From RGIG8767 sp964531805 (lineage in GTDB: Bacteria > Bacillota > Clostridia > Lachnospirales > Lachnospiraceae): a stretch of 64,000 bases of DNA. Under the pieces are notes generated by a model, which saw only the letters and a program-made list of their open reading frames with translations, was not told the origin of the DNA and did no database searches. Below, in pieces: positions 33,250 through 42,172 of the stretch; positions within the stretch are counted from its first letter, which is position 1; the number at the start of each line of letters is the position of its first letter. The position numbers and the translations under genes are program-made. The stretch covers positions 1-64,000 of the forward strand of contig CAZHGE010000002.1 of assembly GCA_964531805.1 (NCBI GenBank). The letters are read 5' to 3'.

Positions 33250-35259
33250 ATGGTAATACAGCACAATCTGGCAGCAATGAATGCAAATAGACAGTTTAAA
33301 ATAAATACGGATAAGACTAAGAAAATCGCAGAAAAATTATCTTCCGGCTATAAGATTAACCGCTCAGCAGATGATGCGGCAGGTCTTGCAATGTCTGAAA
33401 AAATGCGCAGACAGATTCGTGGTCTGGGTCAGGCGGCTGAGAATATCCAGGAAGGTATCGGCTATGTACAGACAGCAGAAGGTGCATTAAATGAAGTACA
33501 TGATATGCTGCAGCGTATGAACGAGTTGGCTGTTAAAAGTGCGAATGGTACTAATACGGATGAAGACAGAGAGTATATTGATGCGGAAGTGCAGCAGTTA
33601 AAGGAAGAATTGGATCGGATTTTTGAAACTACGACTTTTAATGAAATCAATATCTGGGAACCGGATCCGGCTACAAAAATACAGATTGGAACAGAAAAGA
33701 AGCAGGCTGTAACTTACAAATCTACGGCTAAGAGTATTGATGTTACGAATGATAATTACGATGTAATTGCATATGGAAGTTATAAGATTGCCGCAACAGA
33801 AGCGGATGGGATATCCATTTCCTGGACCGGATATAATGGAACCCAGTATGAAACAAAGAAAGTTACCTGGGATGAATTTGAAGCAAATGATTATTCTATT
33901 GAGATGAGTGATTATTTTGATCAAACAACAGCACCGGAATTGTTTGATGCAAATGGGAAACCTGTTTTTACACACAAACTTTCTTTTGATGTAGAAGAAA
34001 CGGCAACAATAGCGGATATGGCAATTTGTCTTAATAATAGAGCGTTTTCTTCCGGTCCAAGTGCGGGTGTGGAGGCACGTTTTGAGACAAGCGCAGGCGC
34101 TTCCGATTCTAGAGATATGTATGTTTATACATCATCTTTAACGTATCAGGCAGCATATGCTTCGCGTATGAATGGGACGACAGACCCACATGATTTTGAT
34201 GCAGCTGATGACGCATTTATAGAACCAATCAGTGGAACTACCAATTTAACATCCAAGCCAAGTGCGACAACGGTGGCAGATGCCCGGAATAGCACCGATG
34301 GTTGGGAATTTACTTTTGATATGGATGGTATAGGCACGGTAAAGGCGACATCTACTACGGTGGAATATTATGGATCTGACCGAACGGATGATGATGAAGG
34401 TTTATGGTGGGAATGGTATAGATATAAACAAAACGGTGTATGGAAGCAGTTTAAGGATCCGATAAGGCAAGATGCAGACGGAACACTGGGTGGTATTATG
34501 TCCGCTTTAACCGGCGACGAAAATGATGGTACTCCGGGACTCCTGAATAAAAATTTGGGACCGGGTAACAGCGGATGTGCGGACTCGGGTGGTTATATAT
34601 TATTGAATTTTGATGTAAATGCCGTAAATGACTTTACTTATGGAGATAATAAGACATCAAAAGATGTAGGAGGATTTACATTAAGATTAAATGTAAGCAA
34701 TACAGACACAGAGCAGACAATACTGGATAAAATCAATAATACATTGAATAATACGGCTATTATGGATTTATATACCGGTAGTGGCGGAAGTTATTATGGT
34801 GGTGTATCATTTGGTAATTCGGGTGTTAATTCCCACCAAATTGATGTCCCAATCTGGGGCGGTAAGTGTAAGTTCTGGGTACAGGCTGGAGCAGAGGCAA
34901 GACAGCATATTGAGATTCAGTATGAAGCGTTGAGTAATAAGTATCTAGAATTGGAAGATGTTGATGTGTTGGATGAGGCGGCTTGTGCAGATGCAATTGA
35001 TAAAATTAAAGATGCACTTATAGAAGTCAGCAAGCAAAGATCTGATTTTGGTGCATATCAGAACCGTTTGGAGAAGGCATATAACGTAAATAAGAATACA
35101 CAGGAAAATACGCAGTATTCGGAAACAATGATTCGTGATACGGATATGGCAAAGACTATGGTGGAATATTCCAACCATAACATTTTACTACAGGCTGGAC
35201 AGTCGATTCTGTCACAGATGAATAACTATAATCAGGGTGTTTTACAGTTATTGCAGTAA
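33250..35259 (+). CDS. Flagellin with large variable insert domain
   Basis: This 669-residue filament protein has canonical D0/D1 ends. Residues 1-135 include MVIQHNLAAMNANRQ, EKLSSGYKINRSADDAAGLAMSEKMRRQIRGL and GALNEVHDMLQRMNELAVKSANGT. The last 110 or so include IRDTDMAKTMVEYSNHNILLQAGQSILSQ. Between them is an insert of about 400 residues rich in Thr, Asp and Gly, which would form outer D2/D3-type domains on the filament surface; I do not recognise a catalytic motif in it. It lacks the LRAMN-type start and the LEHTINNLDNVVENTTAAESRIRD block of the major flagellin, reading LEKAYNVNKNTQENTQYSETMIRD instead. It is followed by the protease flagellin after 55 bp, probably in one transcript. 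Confidence 0.92.
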   Translation: MVIQHNLAAMNANRQFKINTDKTKKIAEKLSSGYKINRSADDAAGLAMSEKMRRQIRGLGQAAENIQEGIGYVQTAEGALNEVHDMLQRMNELAVKSANGTNTDEDREYIDAEVQQLKEELDRIFETTTFNEINIWEPDPATKIQIGTEKKQAVTYKSTAKSIDVTNDNYDVIAYGSYKIAATEADGISISWTGYNGTQYETKKVTWDEFEANDYSIEMSDYFDQTTAPELFDANGKPVFTHKLSFDVEETATIADMAICLNNRAFSSGPSAGVEARFETSAGASDSRDMYVYTSSLTYQAAYASRMNGTTDPHDFDAADDAFIEPISGTTNLTSKPSATTVADARNSTDGWEFTFDMDGIGTVKATSTTVEYYGSDRTDDDEGLWWEWYRYKQNGVWKQFKDPIRQDADGTLGGIMSALTGDENDGTPGLLNKNLGPGNSGCADSGGYILLNFDVNAVNDFTYGDNKTSKDVGGFTLRLNVSNTDTEQTILDKINNTLNNTAIMDLYTGSGGSYYGGVSFGNSGVNSHQIDVPIWGGKCKFWVQAGAEARQHIEIQYEALSNKYLELEDVDVLDEAACADAIDKIKDALIEVSKQRSDFGAYQNRLEKAYNVNKNTQENTQYSETMIRDTDMAKTMVEYSNHNILLQAGQSILSQMNNYNQGVLQLLQ

Positions 35260-35272
35260 TAGTAATACAGAA

Positions 35273-35290
35273 ATTTTCATGGAAGAAAGT
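35273..35290 (+). promoter_or_regulatory. GGA-loop hairpin in the flagellinolysin leader (CsrA-like site)
   Basis: ATTTTC (35273-35278) pairs with GAAAGT (35285-35290, one G-U) around ATGGAA. GAAGGAA before the ATG provides a second GGA. Confidence 0.5.
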
Positions 35291-35314
35291 TGGTTTTAAC
35301 CGGGAAGGAATCCT

Positions 35315-37183
35315 ATGGTAGTACAGCATAATTTGGTTGCAATGAATGCAAACAGACAACTCCTTATTAATAATAAAAAAATGACCGGTTTGACTGAAAA
35401 ATTATCTTCCGGATACCGGGTCAATCGGGCTGCTGATGATGCAGCAGGCCTTGCAATATCGGAAAAAATGCGCAGACAAATCAGAGGTCTTACACAGGCA
35501 TCTGCAAATGCACAGGATGGTATCTCTTTGGTACAGTCGGCAGAAGGTGCTATGAATGAAATTCATGCCATGCTTCAAAGGGGAACGGAGCTTGCGGTTA
35601 AAGCGGCAAACGGAACATTGACAGATGATGACAGAAGTATGGTGGATGCAGAGATACAGCAGTTAAAGCAGGCAATTGATCAGACGGCTCATCATACCGT
35701 GTTTAATGAGATGCCTCTTTTTCCTGCAAATGGGACTTCCCCAAGATCCATGGCGGGAAGTCAGGTGTATCATTATGAGATTTCCTATCGTTTATCCGAT
35801 GGAATGATCATGATAGGCAGTGAAAACGGAGATGTGGCACCTGTTGCAGATACGGGCACAGATGCGTTGGCAGAAAGTGTATTAGCAGATAAAATAGCAA
35901 ATGAGTTAATTCCAAACGCTATTGCACAGATTTTTTCAGCATTTCCATCTTTGAAAAATGCGACGGGAAGCGATACGATTGATATGGCACTGGATGTTTC
36001 TTTTTTAGATGGACCGAATGGAACACTCGCATATGCCCAGTATTCATATGCACCTACAGGTAAGCCGGTAAATATGTTGGTTAAAGTAGATACGGCGGAT
36101 TTTGATGATGATGATGCAACGGGAACAGGAGAAAATGCAGAAACTTTGGAATCCACGATTGCCCATGAGTTAATGCATAGTGTAATGCAGTATAATTTAA
36201 CAGATGGCATGAGTGGAAGAACAGGTGATAAATATCCTACTTGGTTTATAGAAGGAACCGCGCAGCTTGCAGGTGGTGGATTCCCGACGAACTGGAATAA
36301 TGCGTTACTTAATTATGCTAATGATTTAACAGGAGCTGGAGATGCCAGTAAGGATGCCGATATTGCAAATTATCTGAAATCCTATACCGTGGATGGACGT
36401 CCTTATGGACATGGTTATTTAGCGGCTGCTTATATTGGTTATCTGGCAAGCGGGGCTTCTGATGTGACTGGAGCTAATATTGCAGCTGGTATGGATAAAG
36501 TATTTTCAGATTTATTAAATGGAGATTCTCTTTCTGATGCAATTGATAAGAATACGGGAATGACTCAGGCACAGATTGAAAGTCTGTTTCAAAATCCGGA
36601 TGCTTCCTTAACCGAATTTATAAGAAAACTTTCTTATGCTTCCAAAGATGGTGCTGGTTCTGTTGTTGCCGGTTCCCTTGGAACAGGAAGTACCAATATA
36701 TTAGGAAACACAGCTCCTACGCAGGCATTTCGTATTGACCCGAATCAGGTAAATGTCAATACCGGTTCTACGAGTACTGCCGGAGCAACAGAAATTAATC
36801 TTCAGGTTGGTGCGGAAGCAAGAACTCACATTAATGTAAAACTGTTTCAAATGGATGCTGCGGCACTGGGATTAGATAATACAAGTGTAGCGACGAGTGT
36901 CGGTGCAGATAATGCCATTACAGAATTTAAGAATGCAGTAGGATATGTAAGTAATGTCAGAAGTTATTATGGTGCAGTTCAGAACCGATTAGAGCATACC
37001 ATTAATAATTTGGACAATGTAGTGGAAAATACAACAGCAGCAGAATCCAGAATCCGTGATACGGATATGGCTAAGATGATGGTAGAATATTCGAACCAGA
37101 ATATTTTACTTCAGGCTGGACAAGCTATTTTATCACAAGCAAACCAGCTGCAGGATGGAGTGCTGGCTCTTCTGAGAGGATAG
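35315..37183 (+). CDS. Flagellinolysin: flagellin with embedded zinc metallopeptidase domain
   Basis: This 622-residue protein has normal flagellin ends: VVQHNLVAMNANRQ...EKLSSGYRVNRAADDAAGLAISEKMRRQIRGLTQ at the start and a LEHTINNLDNVVENTTAAESRIRDTDMAKMMVEYSNQNILLQAGQAILSQ-type end. In the middle (about residues 140-490) is a peptidase domain with the zinc motif HELMH (284-288, catalytic Glu285) and a downstream Glu313 in WFIEGTAQLAGGG, the gluzincin pattern described for flagellinolysins of clostridia. Flagellinolysins assemble into the filament and make it proteolytic. The gene lies directly after another flagellin and may share its transcript. GAAGGA precedes the ATG. Active-site residues are intact, so activity is likely but untested. 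Confidence 0.9.
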   Translation: MVVQHNLVAMNANRQLLINNKKMTGLTEKLSSGYRVNRAADDAAGLAISEKMRRQIRGLTQASANAQDGISLVQSAEGAMNEIHAMLQRGTELAVKAANGTLTDDDRSMVDAEIQQLKQAIDQTAHHTVFNEMPLFPANGTSPRSMAGSQVYHYEISYRLSDGMIMIGSENGDVAPVADTGTDALAESVLADKIANELIPNAIAQIFSAFPSLKNATGSDTIDMALDVSFLDGPNGTLAYAQYSYAPTGKPVNMLVKVDTADFDDDDATGTGENAETLESTIAHELMHSVMQYNLTDGMSGRTGDKYPTWFIEGTAQLAGGGFPTNWNNALLNYANDLTGAGDASKDADIANYLKSYTVDGRPYGHGYLAAAYIGYLASGASDVTGANIAAGMDKVFSDLLNGDSLSDAIDKNTGMTQAQIESLFQNPDASLTEFIRKLSYASKDGAGSVVAGSLGTGSTNILGNTAPTQAFRIDPNQVNVNTGSTSTAGATEINLQVGAEARTHINVKLFQMDAAALGLDNTSVATSVGADNAITEFKNAVGYVSNVRSYYGAVQNRLEHTINNLDNVVENTTAAESRIRDTDMAKMMVEYSNQNILLQAGQAILSQANQLQDGVLALLRG

Positions 37184-37188
37184 TTTTA

Positions 37189-37560
37189 ATGGGAGAAATG
37201 AATAAGATACACTGTTGCAGTTGTGGAAAGAATTGGGAATATAGAACCGGCTGCGGCATAATGCATAGTCGATTAGACACAATAGCAGGCTTATTTCAAG
37301 AAAATATAGCAAATCAATTTATGGTATATACAGAAGAAATGTCTCCTGTTATTTTCAATTTTGCTTTTATGCCGGCACAATGTGACAAGTGTAAAAATAT
37401 TGTGGATGTTCCTTTTTTAGAATTAAAAGGAGAACAGTATGCGGGAGATTGTCCATTGTGTGGATATAAGATAGAGATTTTAAAGGATATAGATAATTTA
37501 AAATGTCCGATATGCAGAGGAGGGGATTTTGAACAGAGTATAATAGGACATTGGGATTGA
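37189..37560 (+). CDS. Small zinc-ribbon-like protein downstream of flagellinolysin
   Basis: This 123-residue protein has many Cys in CxxC pairs: HCCSCGKNW (about 9-12), AQCDKCKN (about 65-68), DCPLCGYK (about 85-88) and KCPICRGG (about 103-106), so it probably folds as two zinc ribbons. No known family was recognised. It starts 5 bp after the flagellinolysin stop (GAGG 9 bp before the ATG) and ends just before a terminator, so it belongs to the same transcript. It might be a cytoplasmic partner of flagellinolysin export or folding, but that is speculation from position alone. Confidence 0.65.
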   Translation: MGEMNKIHCCSCGKNWEYRTGCGIMHSRLDTIAGLFQENIANQFMVYTEEMSPVIFNFAFMPAQCDKCKNIVDVPFLELKGEQYAGDCPLCGYKIEILKDIDNLKCPICRGGDFEQSIIGHWD

Positions 37561-37604
37561 AAATCCGCTAAGAAGAATTTTAAACTAAACTAGTTGAAAA
37601 AAAG

Positions 37605-37646
37605 AAAAAAATGTTTGTACTTAGGTATAAACATTTTTTTCTTTTT
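37605..37646 (+). terminator. Terminator overlapping the flaG promoter -35
   Basis: AAAAAATGTTT (37605-37616 region) pairs with AAACATTTTTT (37629-37640), with inner TAC/GTA, and is followed by T-rich sequence. The downstream arm contains the TAAA of the next promoter. Confidence 0.8.
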
Positions 37647-37655
37647 GGCCGATAT
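37628..37655 (+). promoter_or_regulatory. Sigma-28 promoter of flaG-fliD-fliS
   Basis: TAAA (37628-37631), a 16-bp spacer and a perfect GCCGATAT (37648-37655), the SigD consensus. Confidence 0.8.
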
Positions 37656-37719
37656 AAAGACTAGAATAATCTGTATATATCATAGAATGCAGATATAATT
37701 GAAACTTTTAATCTTATAT

Positions 37720-37735
37720 ATCACATGGAGGTGAT
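37720..37735 (+). promoter_or_regulatory. flaG ribosome binding site inside a GGA-loop hairpin
   Basis: ATCAC (37720-37724) pairs with GTGAT (37731-37735) around ATGGAG, sequestering the near-perfect GGAGGTGAT 4 bp before the flaG ATG. It is a candidate CsrA or translational control site. Confidence 0.45.
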
Positions 37736-37739
37736 TACA

Positions 37740-38171
37740 ATGGCAATAGAACCATTAGGAAGTGTAATGTCATATCAGGCACAGACAGTACAGCCCGCTG
37801 CACCAAAGGCTGCAGTGGAAAAACCAGCAGCTGAATTCACGGAGGGAGCAGCGCTGAACAATTCGGTAGTTATTGACAAGACTACTCCTGTAGTAACACA
37901 GATTACAGAGGGTGGCGAACAGAATGGCAATCCGCAGAATAATAATCAGGCTCAGAACGAGCAACTTCGTAAGGCGGTAGAACAGCTCAATAAAAAGATG
38001 AACAATTCAGAAGCTGTTTATGGAATTCATGAAGGAACAAACAGAATTACAATTAAAATTGTGGATAAAGAAACAAAAGAAACAATCAAGGAACTTCCAC
38101 CGGAGAAGACTTTGGATATGATTGTCAAAGTATGGGAACTGGCCGGAATGTTGGTTGACGAGAGAAGATAG
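37740..38171 (+). CDS. flaG: FlaG family flagellar protein
   Basis: This 143-residue protein has a low-complexity Ala/Pro/Gln-rich first half and the FlaG core at the end: LRKAVEQLNKKMNNSEAVYGIHEGTNRITIKIVDKETKETIKELPPEKTLDMIVKVWELAGMLVDERR-type sequence, with the conserved I-ELPPEK-LD. FlaG influences filament length or assembly; the exact action is unsettled. The ATG at 37740 follows GGAGGTGAT, so upstream in-frame codons are rejected. It is first in flaG-fliD-fliS-fliT-like, under a sigma-28 promoter. Confidence 0.9.
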   Translation: MAIEPLGSVMSYQAQTVQPAAPKAAVEKPAAEFTEGAALNNSVVIDKTTPVVTQITEGGEQNGNPQNNNQAQNEQLRKAVEQLNKKMNNSEAVYGIHEGTNRITIKIVDKETKETIKELPPEKTLDMIVKVWELAGMLVDERR

Positions 38172-38183
38172 GAGGCTGTTATT

Positions 38184-39707
38184 ATGGCAATGCGTGTAAG
38201 CGGATTATATTCCGGTATGGATACAGAGTCCATTATTGCTGATTTGGTAGCAGTAAAGCAGACCAAAGTAGATGAGTTGAAAAAAGCACAAACTAAGCAT
38301 GAATGGAAGCAGAATGCATGGAAAGATTTAAATTCTAAAATTTATAAATTATTCTCTGGTACATTGGATAATCTTACATATCAGTCTTCTTATGCTAAGA
38401 AGACTACAACAGTATCGAATCCAAATGCAGCGACTGTTATTACAAAGGATACTGCAATGAATAGCGTACAGTCCTTAAAGATTGAGAAACTGGCATCTTC
38501 TGGATATATGACAGGTGCAGAACTGGCTAAGGGGGCAACTGCAGATACAACGATGAAGGATTTGCTTGGGGCTGATGCGTTTACGAGTGGTGGTACTGCG
38601 ACTATTACGGTAACGATTGGGAAGACTGAAAATAGCCCTGGAGTACCAACTGATATTACTCTGACAGCTGATAGTAAGGTTTCTGATGTAATTGCGGAAT
38701 TGAAAAAAAACGGTTTAAATGCTAATTACGATTCGACAACTAATCGTATTTTTATTGGTGCGTCTGCAACTGGTGAGGAAAATGATTTTGAGATTTCGGC
38801 AGGTGCAGGGATTAGTACGGACGCATTAAAAGCGTTGGGATTATCCACTGCTAACGGAGCAGTCAAGGAAGATGGAAGTAGTGCTAGAATTGTATTAAAT
38901 GGTGCAACTTTTACATCAACAAGTAATACATTTGAAATCAATGGACTAACGATTACCTGTAATGCAGAAACCGGAAATTCTCCAATTACATTGAGTACAC
39001 AGGACGATACCAGCGGTGTGTATGATATGATAAAGGATTTTATCAAGGAATATTCTTCATTGATTAATGAGATGGATAAACTTTATAATGCAGACCGCGC
39101 AAAAGGTTATGAACCATTAACGGATGAAGAAAAAGATGCCATGAGTGAATCTGAGGTTGAAAAGTGGGAAACTAAGATTAAGGATTCGCTTTTAAGAGGA
39201 GACTCCACACTTAGTACGGTATCTACTGCCATGAAACAGATTATGAGTGCTGGTTTTGAAATTGGCGGTAAAACTATGTATTTGTCTGATTTTGGTATCG
39301 AGACCATGGGATATATGGAGGCTGCTGACAATGAGAAGCATGCGTACTATATCAATGGTGATGAGGACAATACGAACAGTTCTATTAAGAATAAGACAAA
39401 TGAGTTGATGGCAGCAATCAGCAAAGATCCAACGCAGGTTAGAGATTTCTTTGTAAAATTAACTCAAAGCCTTAAATCAAGACTGGATGGTCTGATGAAA
39501 GGTACTGATTACAGCAGTTCTTATACCGTGTATGAAGATAAAAAAATGAAGACTGAATATGATGATTACACGAAAAAGATTAAGGATGCAGAAGATAAAT
39601 TAGCTGCTTATGAAGACAGATGGTATGCAAAGTTTGCAGCAATGGAGTCTGCAATGGCGAAAATGCAGACCAACATGAATGCAGTAAGCGGTTTATTTGG
39701 AGGCTGA
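38184..39707 (+). CDS. fliD: Flagellar filament cap protein FliD
   Basis: This 507-residue protein forms the cap on which flagellin subunits fold at the filament tip. The N-terminus MAMRVSGLYSGMDTESIIADLVAVKQTKVDELKKAQTKHEWKQNAW-type region and the C-terminal coiled coil (YDDYTKKIKDAEDKLAAYEDRWYAKFAAMESAMAKMQTNM region) are diagnostic of FliD_N and FliD_C. GAGG lies upstream of the ATG, 12 bp after flaG. The fliS start follows its stop by 5 bp. Confidence 0.95.
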   Translation: MAMRVSGLYSGMDTESIIADLVAVKQTKVDELKKAQTKHEWKQNAWKDLNSKIYKLFSGTLDNLTYQSSYAKKTTTVSNPNAATVITKDTAMNSVQSLKIEKLASSGYMTGAELAKGATADTTMKDLLGADAFTSGGTATITVTIGKTENSPGVPTDITLTADSKVSDVIAELKKNGLNANYDSTTNRIFIGASATGEENDFEISAGAGISTDALKALGLSTANGAVKEDGSSARIVLNGATFTSTSNTFEINGLTITCNAETGNSPITLSTQDDTSGVYDMIKDFIKEYSSLINEMDKLYNADRAKGYEPLTDEEKDAMSESEVEKWETKIKDSLLRGDSTLSTVSTAMKQIMSAGFEIGGKTMYLSDFGIETMGYMEAADNEKHAYYINGDEDNTNSSIKNKTNELMAAISKDPTQVRDFFVKLTQSLKSRLDGLMKGTDYSSSYTVYEDKKMKTEYDDYTKKIKDAEDKLAAYEDRWYAKFAAMESAMAKMQTNMNAVSGLFGG

Positions 39708-39712
39708 TAACT

Positions 39713-40102
39713 ATGGCGTTATATAATGCAAACTCTCAATATCAACAATATAATAACAGTAAGGTTTTGACTGCTTCACCAGCCGAACTTACGTTGATGT
39801 TATATGAGGGTGCAATTAAGTTTTGTAATATTGCTGTTGTGGCAATTGAGAAGAAGGATATGCAAAAAGCTCATACTAACATTATGAAAGCGGAACGAAT
39901 CATTGATCATTTACGAGTAACACTGGATATGAAATATCCAGTAGCGCAGGATTTTGATAGAATTTATGAATATCTCGATAGGCGTCTTGTTCAGGCAAAT
40001 ATGAAAAAAGATACCGAGATTTTAGAAGAGATACTTATGCATCTACGTTCCGTGAGAGATACCTGGAAGGAAGTTATGCGTATAAACGGAAAGGCAAATT
40101 AG
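39713..40102 (+). CDS. fliS: Flagellin export chaperone FliS
   Basis: FliS (129 residues) is a small helical chaperone that keeps flagellin C-termini unfolded in the cytosol. Family features: NSQYQQYNNSKVLTASPAELTLMLYEGAIKFCNIA, LDMKYPVAQDFDRIYEYLDRRL and HLRSVRDTW. GGAGG (39699-39703) lies 9 bp before the ATG. With three flagellins in the window it probably serves several clients. Confidence 0.95.
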   Translation: MALYNANSQYQQYNNSKVLTASPAELTLMLYEGAIKFCNIAVVAIEKKDMQKAHTNIMKAERIIDHLRVTLDMKYPVAQDFDRIYEYLDRRLVQANMKKDTEILEEILMHLRSVRDTWKEVMRINGKAN

Positions 40103-40106
40103 TAGT

Positions 40107-40583
40107 ATGGTGGAAAAAAAACTGAAACTGCTAGAACAGAATCTGTTAAAAAGGAATGAACTTCTAGATGACCTATATGGACTGTGTGATAGGCAGGTTG
40201 TCCTTTTAGATGATCCAGATATGGAAGTAGAAGTTTTTGATGCCTGTATGGATGAGCAGGATGAACTGGTGCAGGAATTAATTGTATTGACTGAAGATGC
40301 AGAGACTTTGTGTGAGTTTTTTCAAAAGGAAAAAATTTCTGCAGATGGTCCTTATGCGGGACAGATTGAGTGTATGCAGCCATTGATTGCACAAGTTATA
40401 AATAAAACCAATTCTTTACAGGAAAAAGAACAGATTAAGAAACAGAAATTAAATGCTTACTTTGAGTGTGAGCGCAAGGTGCTAGGAAGTGGAAGACGAT
40501 CTTCTAAAGCGGCACTGGATTACTACAAAAGTATGAATCGTTCCAATGTGGTTCCACCACAATTTATGGATCAGAAAAAATAA
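40107..40583 (+). CDS. Putative flagellar chaperone, FliT/FlgN-like helical protein
   Basis: This 158-residue, almost wholly helical, acidic protein with heptad-like pattern starts 4 bp after fliS, where fliT commonly lies in Firmicutes. The ending QKLNAYFECERKVLGSGRRSSKAALDYYKSMNRS... resembles FlgN-type C-termini (Tyr-rich, basic). Sequence alone does not identify it; position suggests a FliD or hook-protein chaperone. The true flgN appears at 57672, so this is likelier the FliT counterpart. The terminator at 40599-40642 ends the operon. Confidence 0.55.
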   Translation: MVEKKLKLLEQNLLKRNELLDDLYGLCDRQVVLLDDPDMEVEVFDACMDEQDELVQELIVLTEDAETLCEFFQKEKISADGPYAGQIECMQPLIAQVINKTNSLQEKEQIKKQKLNAYFECERKVLGSGRRSSKAALDYYKSMNRSNVVPPQFMDQKK

Positions 40584-40598
40584 GATAGTAAATTTATG

Positions 40599-40642
40599 AA
40601 CCCCACGTATGTGATGTATTCCAATGCATACGCGGGGTTTTT
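40599..40642. terminator. Bidirectional terminator fliS operon / BCCT gene
   Basis: AACCCC-A-CGTATG (40599-40611) pairs with CATACG-C-GGGGTT (40627-40639) with a single mismatch, followed by T residues on the + strand. It separates convergent transcripts. Confidence 0.85.
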
Positions 40643-42172
40643 CTATTTATCTTTTTCCAAATATTTTCTCGCATCCTTCATAAAACTTATCACAATCAAA
40701 ACCAGTACAGCGGCAATCGGGAATGCTGCAACGATACTCACGGACTGTAGATTGTTCATGGAACTTTCTGCAAATACTAAAACAATTGGTAATAAGATTA
40801 ATAAGATGCACCACATTAACTGAATTCCTTTATGAGGCATTTCATCTTTATCTAATCGGTGATAACTGTAGCAGGAGGCTGTTAAAGCTATAGAATCAAA
40901 GGATGTAGCATAAAACAGCATCATAGTGATTAACACAACTACAAGTACAACCGGTGCTAATGGGATTGTGTTGATCATGGAAATAATTGTTCCGTAGATG
41001 TCACCGTTTTCTAAATATTGAGTAATAAAGTCTATTTTTCCGGAAACCTGCAATCCCATGGAGTAGTTACCAAGTCCAATAAAACTGATAATGGTGGAGC
41101 CAACACCAAAAATGTAGCCGCCTAAGATAGTCTGGCGGATGGTTCTTCCTCTAGAGATACTTCCGATAAAAAATGGAGCAGCTACACACCATACCATCCA
41201 ATATGCCCAGTAATAAATGGTCCAGTTCTGTGGAAAACTGGTTTCGCGCATTGGGTCTGTAAAGGTGGATAGTTCGATGAAGTTCTGTATCATTTTTCCG
41301 AAAGATGACACACCGGTTTCGATAATGTATCTTGTTTCGCCTCCAAATAGGATTACAAAGGCAATCAAACCAAAAAACATATAGATACAGATGTTAGCCA
41401 AAAGACTGATTCCCTTAAATCCATGTAATAATGAGTATGTATATACAATACAGGTAACAACTAAAATGATGATTGTAATAACAGTACGGCTGAGCTGTAC
41501 TTGAAATAACTCATTGATAATGCTTGCCATAAGAGGTGTTGCTACGCTGAATGTAGTTGCAGTTCCTGCTAATAAAGCAAATACAGCCAGCAAATCAATA
41601 ATTCGTCCCGGAATACCATCCGTATATTTCCCTAAAATAGGACGGCAGGCTTCCGAATATTTCTGACGTTCTCTTTTTCTTACATGCAACATGAAACCAA
41701 AGGCAACGGCTAATACAAGATAGAATCCCCAGGGAATAAAACTCCAGTGGAACAGAGGATATACCCCCGCCCATTCCTGTAAGGTGCCCATTTTGGCGAT
41801 ATGTGGGTCCGTGCCATAATAAATCCATTCAGAGAAGGAATAGAATAAAATATCGGCGGCGAGTCCGCAGGTAAACATCATAGATCCCCATGCAAAAAAG
41901 GAGTATTTCGGTTTTTCATTTGGTTCACCTAATACAATATTGCCGTATTTAGACATGGCAATATAGATGGAAACGATAAAAATACCAAGTCCAATAATCA
42001 GATAATAAACGCCGAAAGTATCTCCAAAAAAGAAACGGACTTTACTTAAAATGACGTTGGATTGTTCCGGTAAAAAGAAAAATACCAGACAAAGTACTAC
42101 TACAATTGCCAGCGGAACCAAGGTAATCAGCCAGTCAATTTTGTGAGTTGTTTTTACGGTTTCATTGTTCAT
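40643..42172 (-). CDS. BCCT family transporter, probable choline uptake
   Basis: This 509-residue secondary transporter has about 12 membrane helices and the BCCT signature region NWTIYYWAYWMVWCVAAPFFIGSISRGRTIRQTI (about residues 315-350), whose Trp residues line the trimethylammonium site. BCCT carriers import betaine, carnitine or choline. It follows two phosphocholine-pathway genes and overlaps the cytidylyltransferase gene by 11 bp, so choline is the likely substrate, the role LicB plays in lic loci. GGGGGA lies 8 bp before the ATG. It is last in the minus-strand operon. Confidence 0.88.
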   Translation of the reverse strand: MNNETVKTTHKIDWLITLVPLAIVVVLCLVFFFLPEQSNVILSKVRFFFGDTFGVYYLIIGLGIFIVSIYIAMSKYGNIVLGEPNEKPKYSFFAWGSMMFTCGLAADILFYSFSEWIYYGTDPHIAKMGTLQEWAGVYPLFHWSFIPWGFYLVLAVAFGFMLHVRKRERQKYSEACRPILGKYTDGIPGRIIDLLAVFALLAGTATTFSVATPLMASIINELFQVQLSRTVITIIILVVTCIVYTYSLLHGFKGISLLANICIYMFFGLIAFVILFGGETRYIIETGVSSFGKMIQNFIELSTFTDPMRETSFPQNWTIYYWAYWMVWCVAAPFFIGSISRGRTIRQTILGGYIFGVGSTIISFIGLGNYSMGLQVSGKIDFITQYLENGDIYGTIISMINTIPLAPVVLVVVLITMMLFYATSFDSIALTASCYSYHRLDKDEMPHKGIQLMWCILLILLPIVLVFAESSMNNLQSVSIVAAFPIAAVLVLIVISFMKDARKYLEKDK

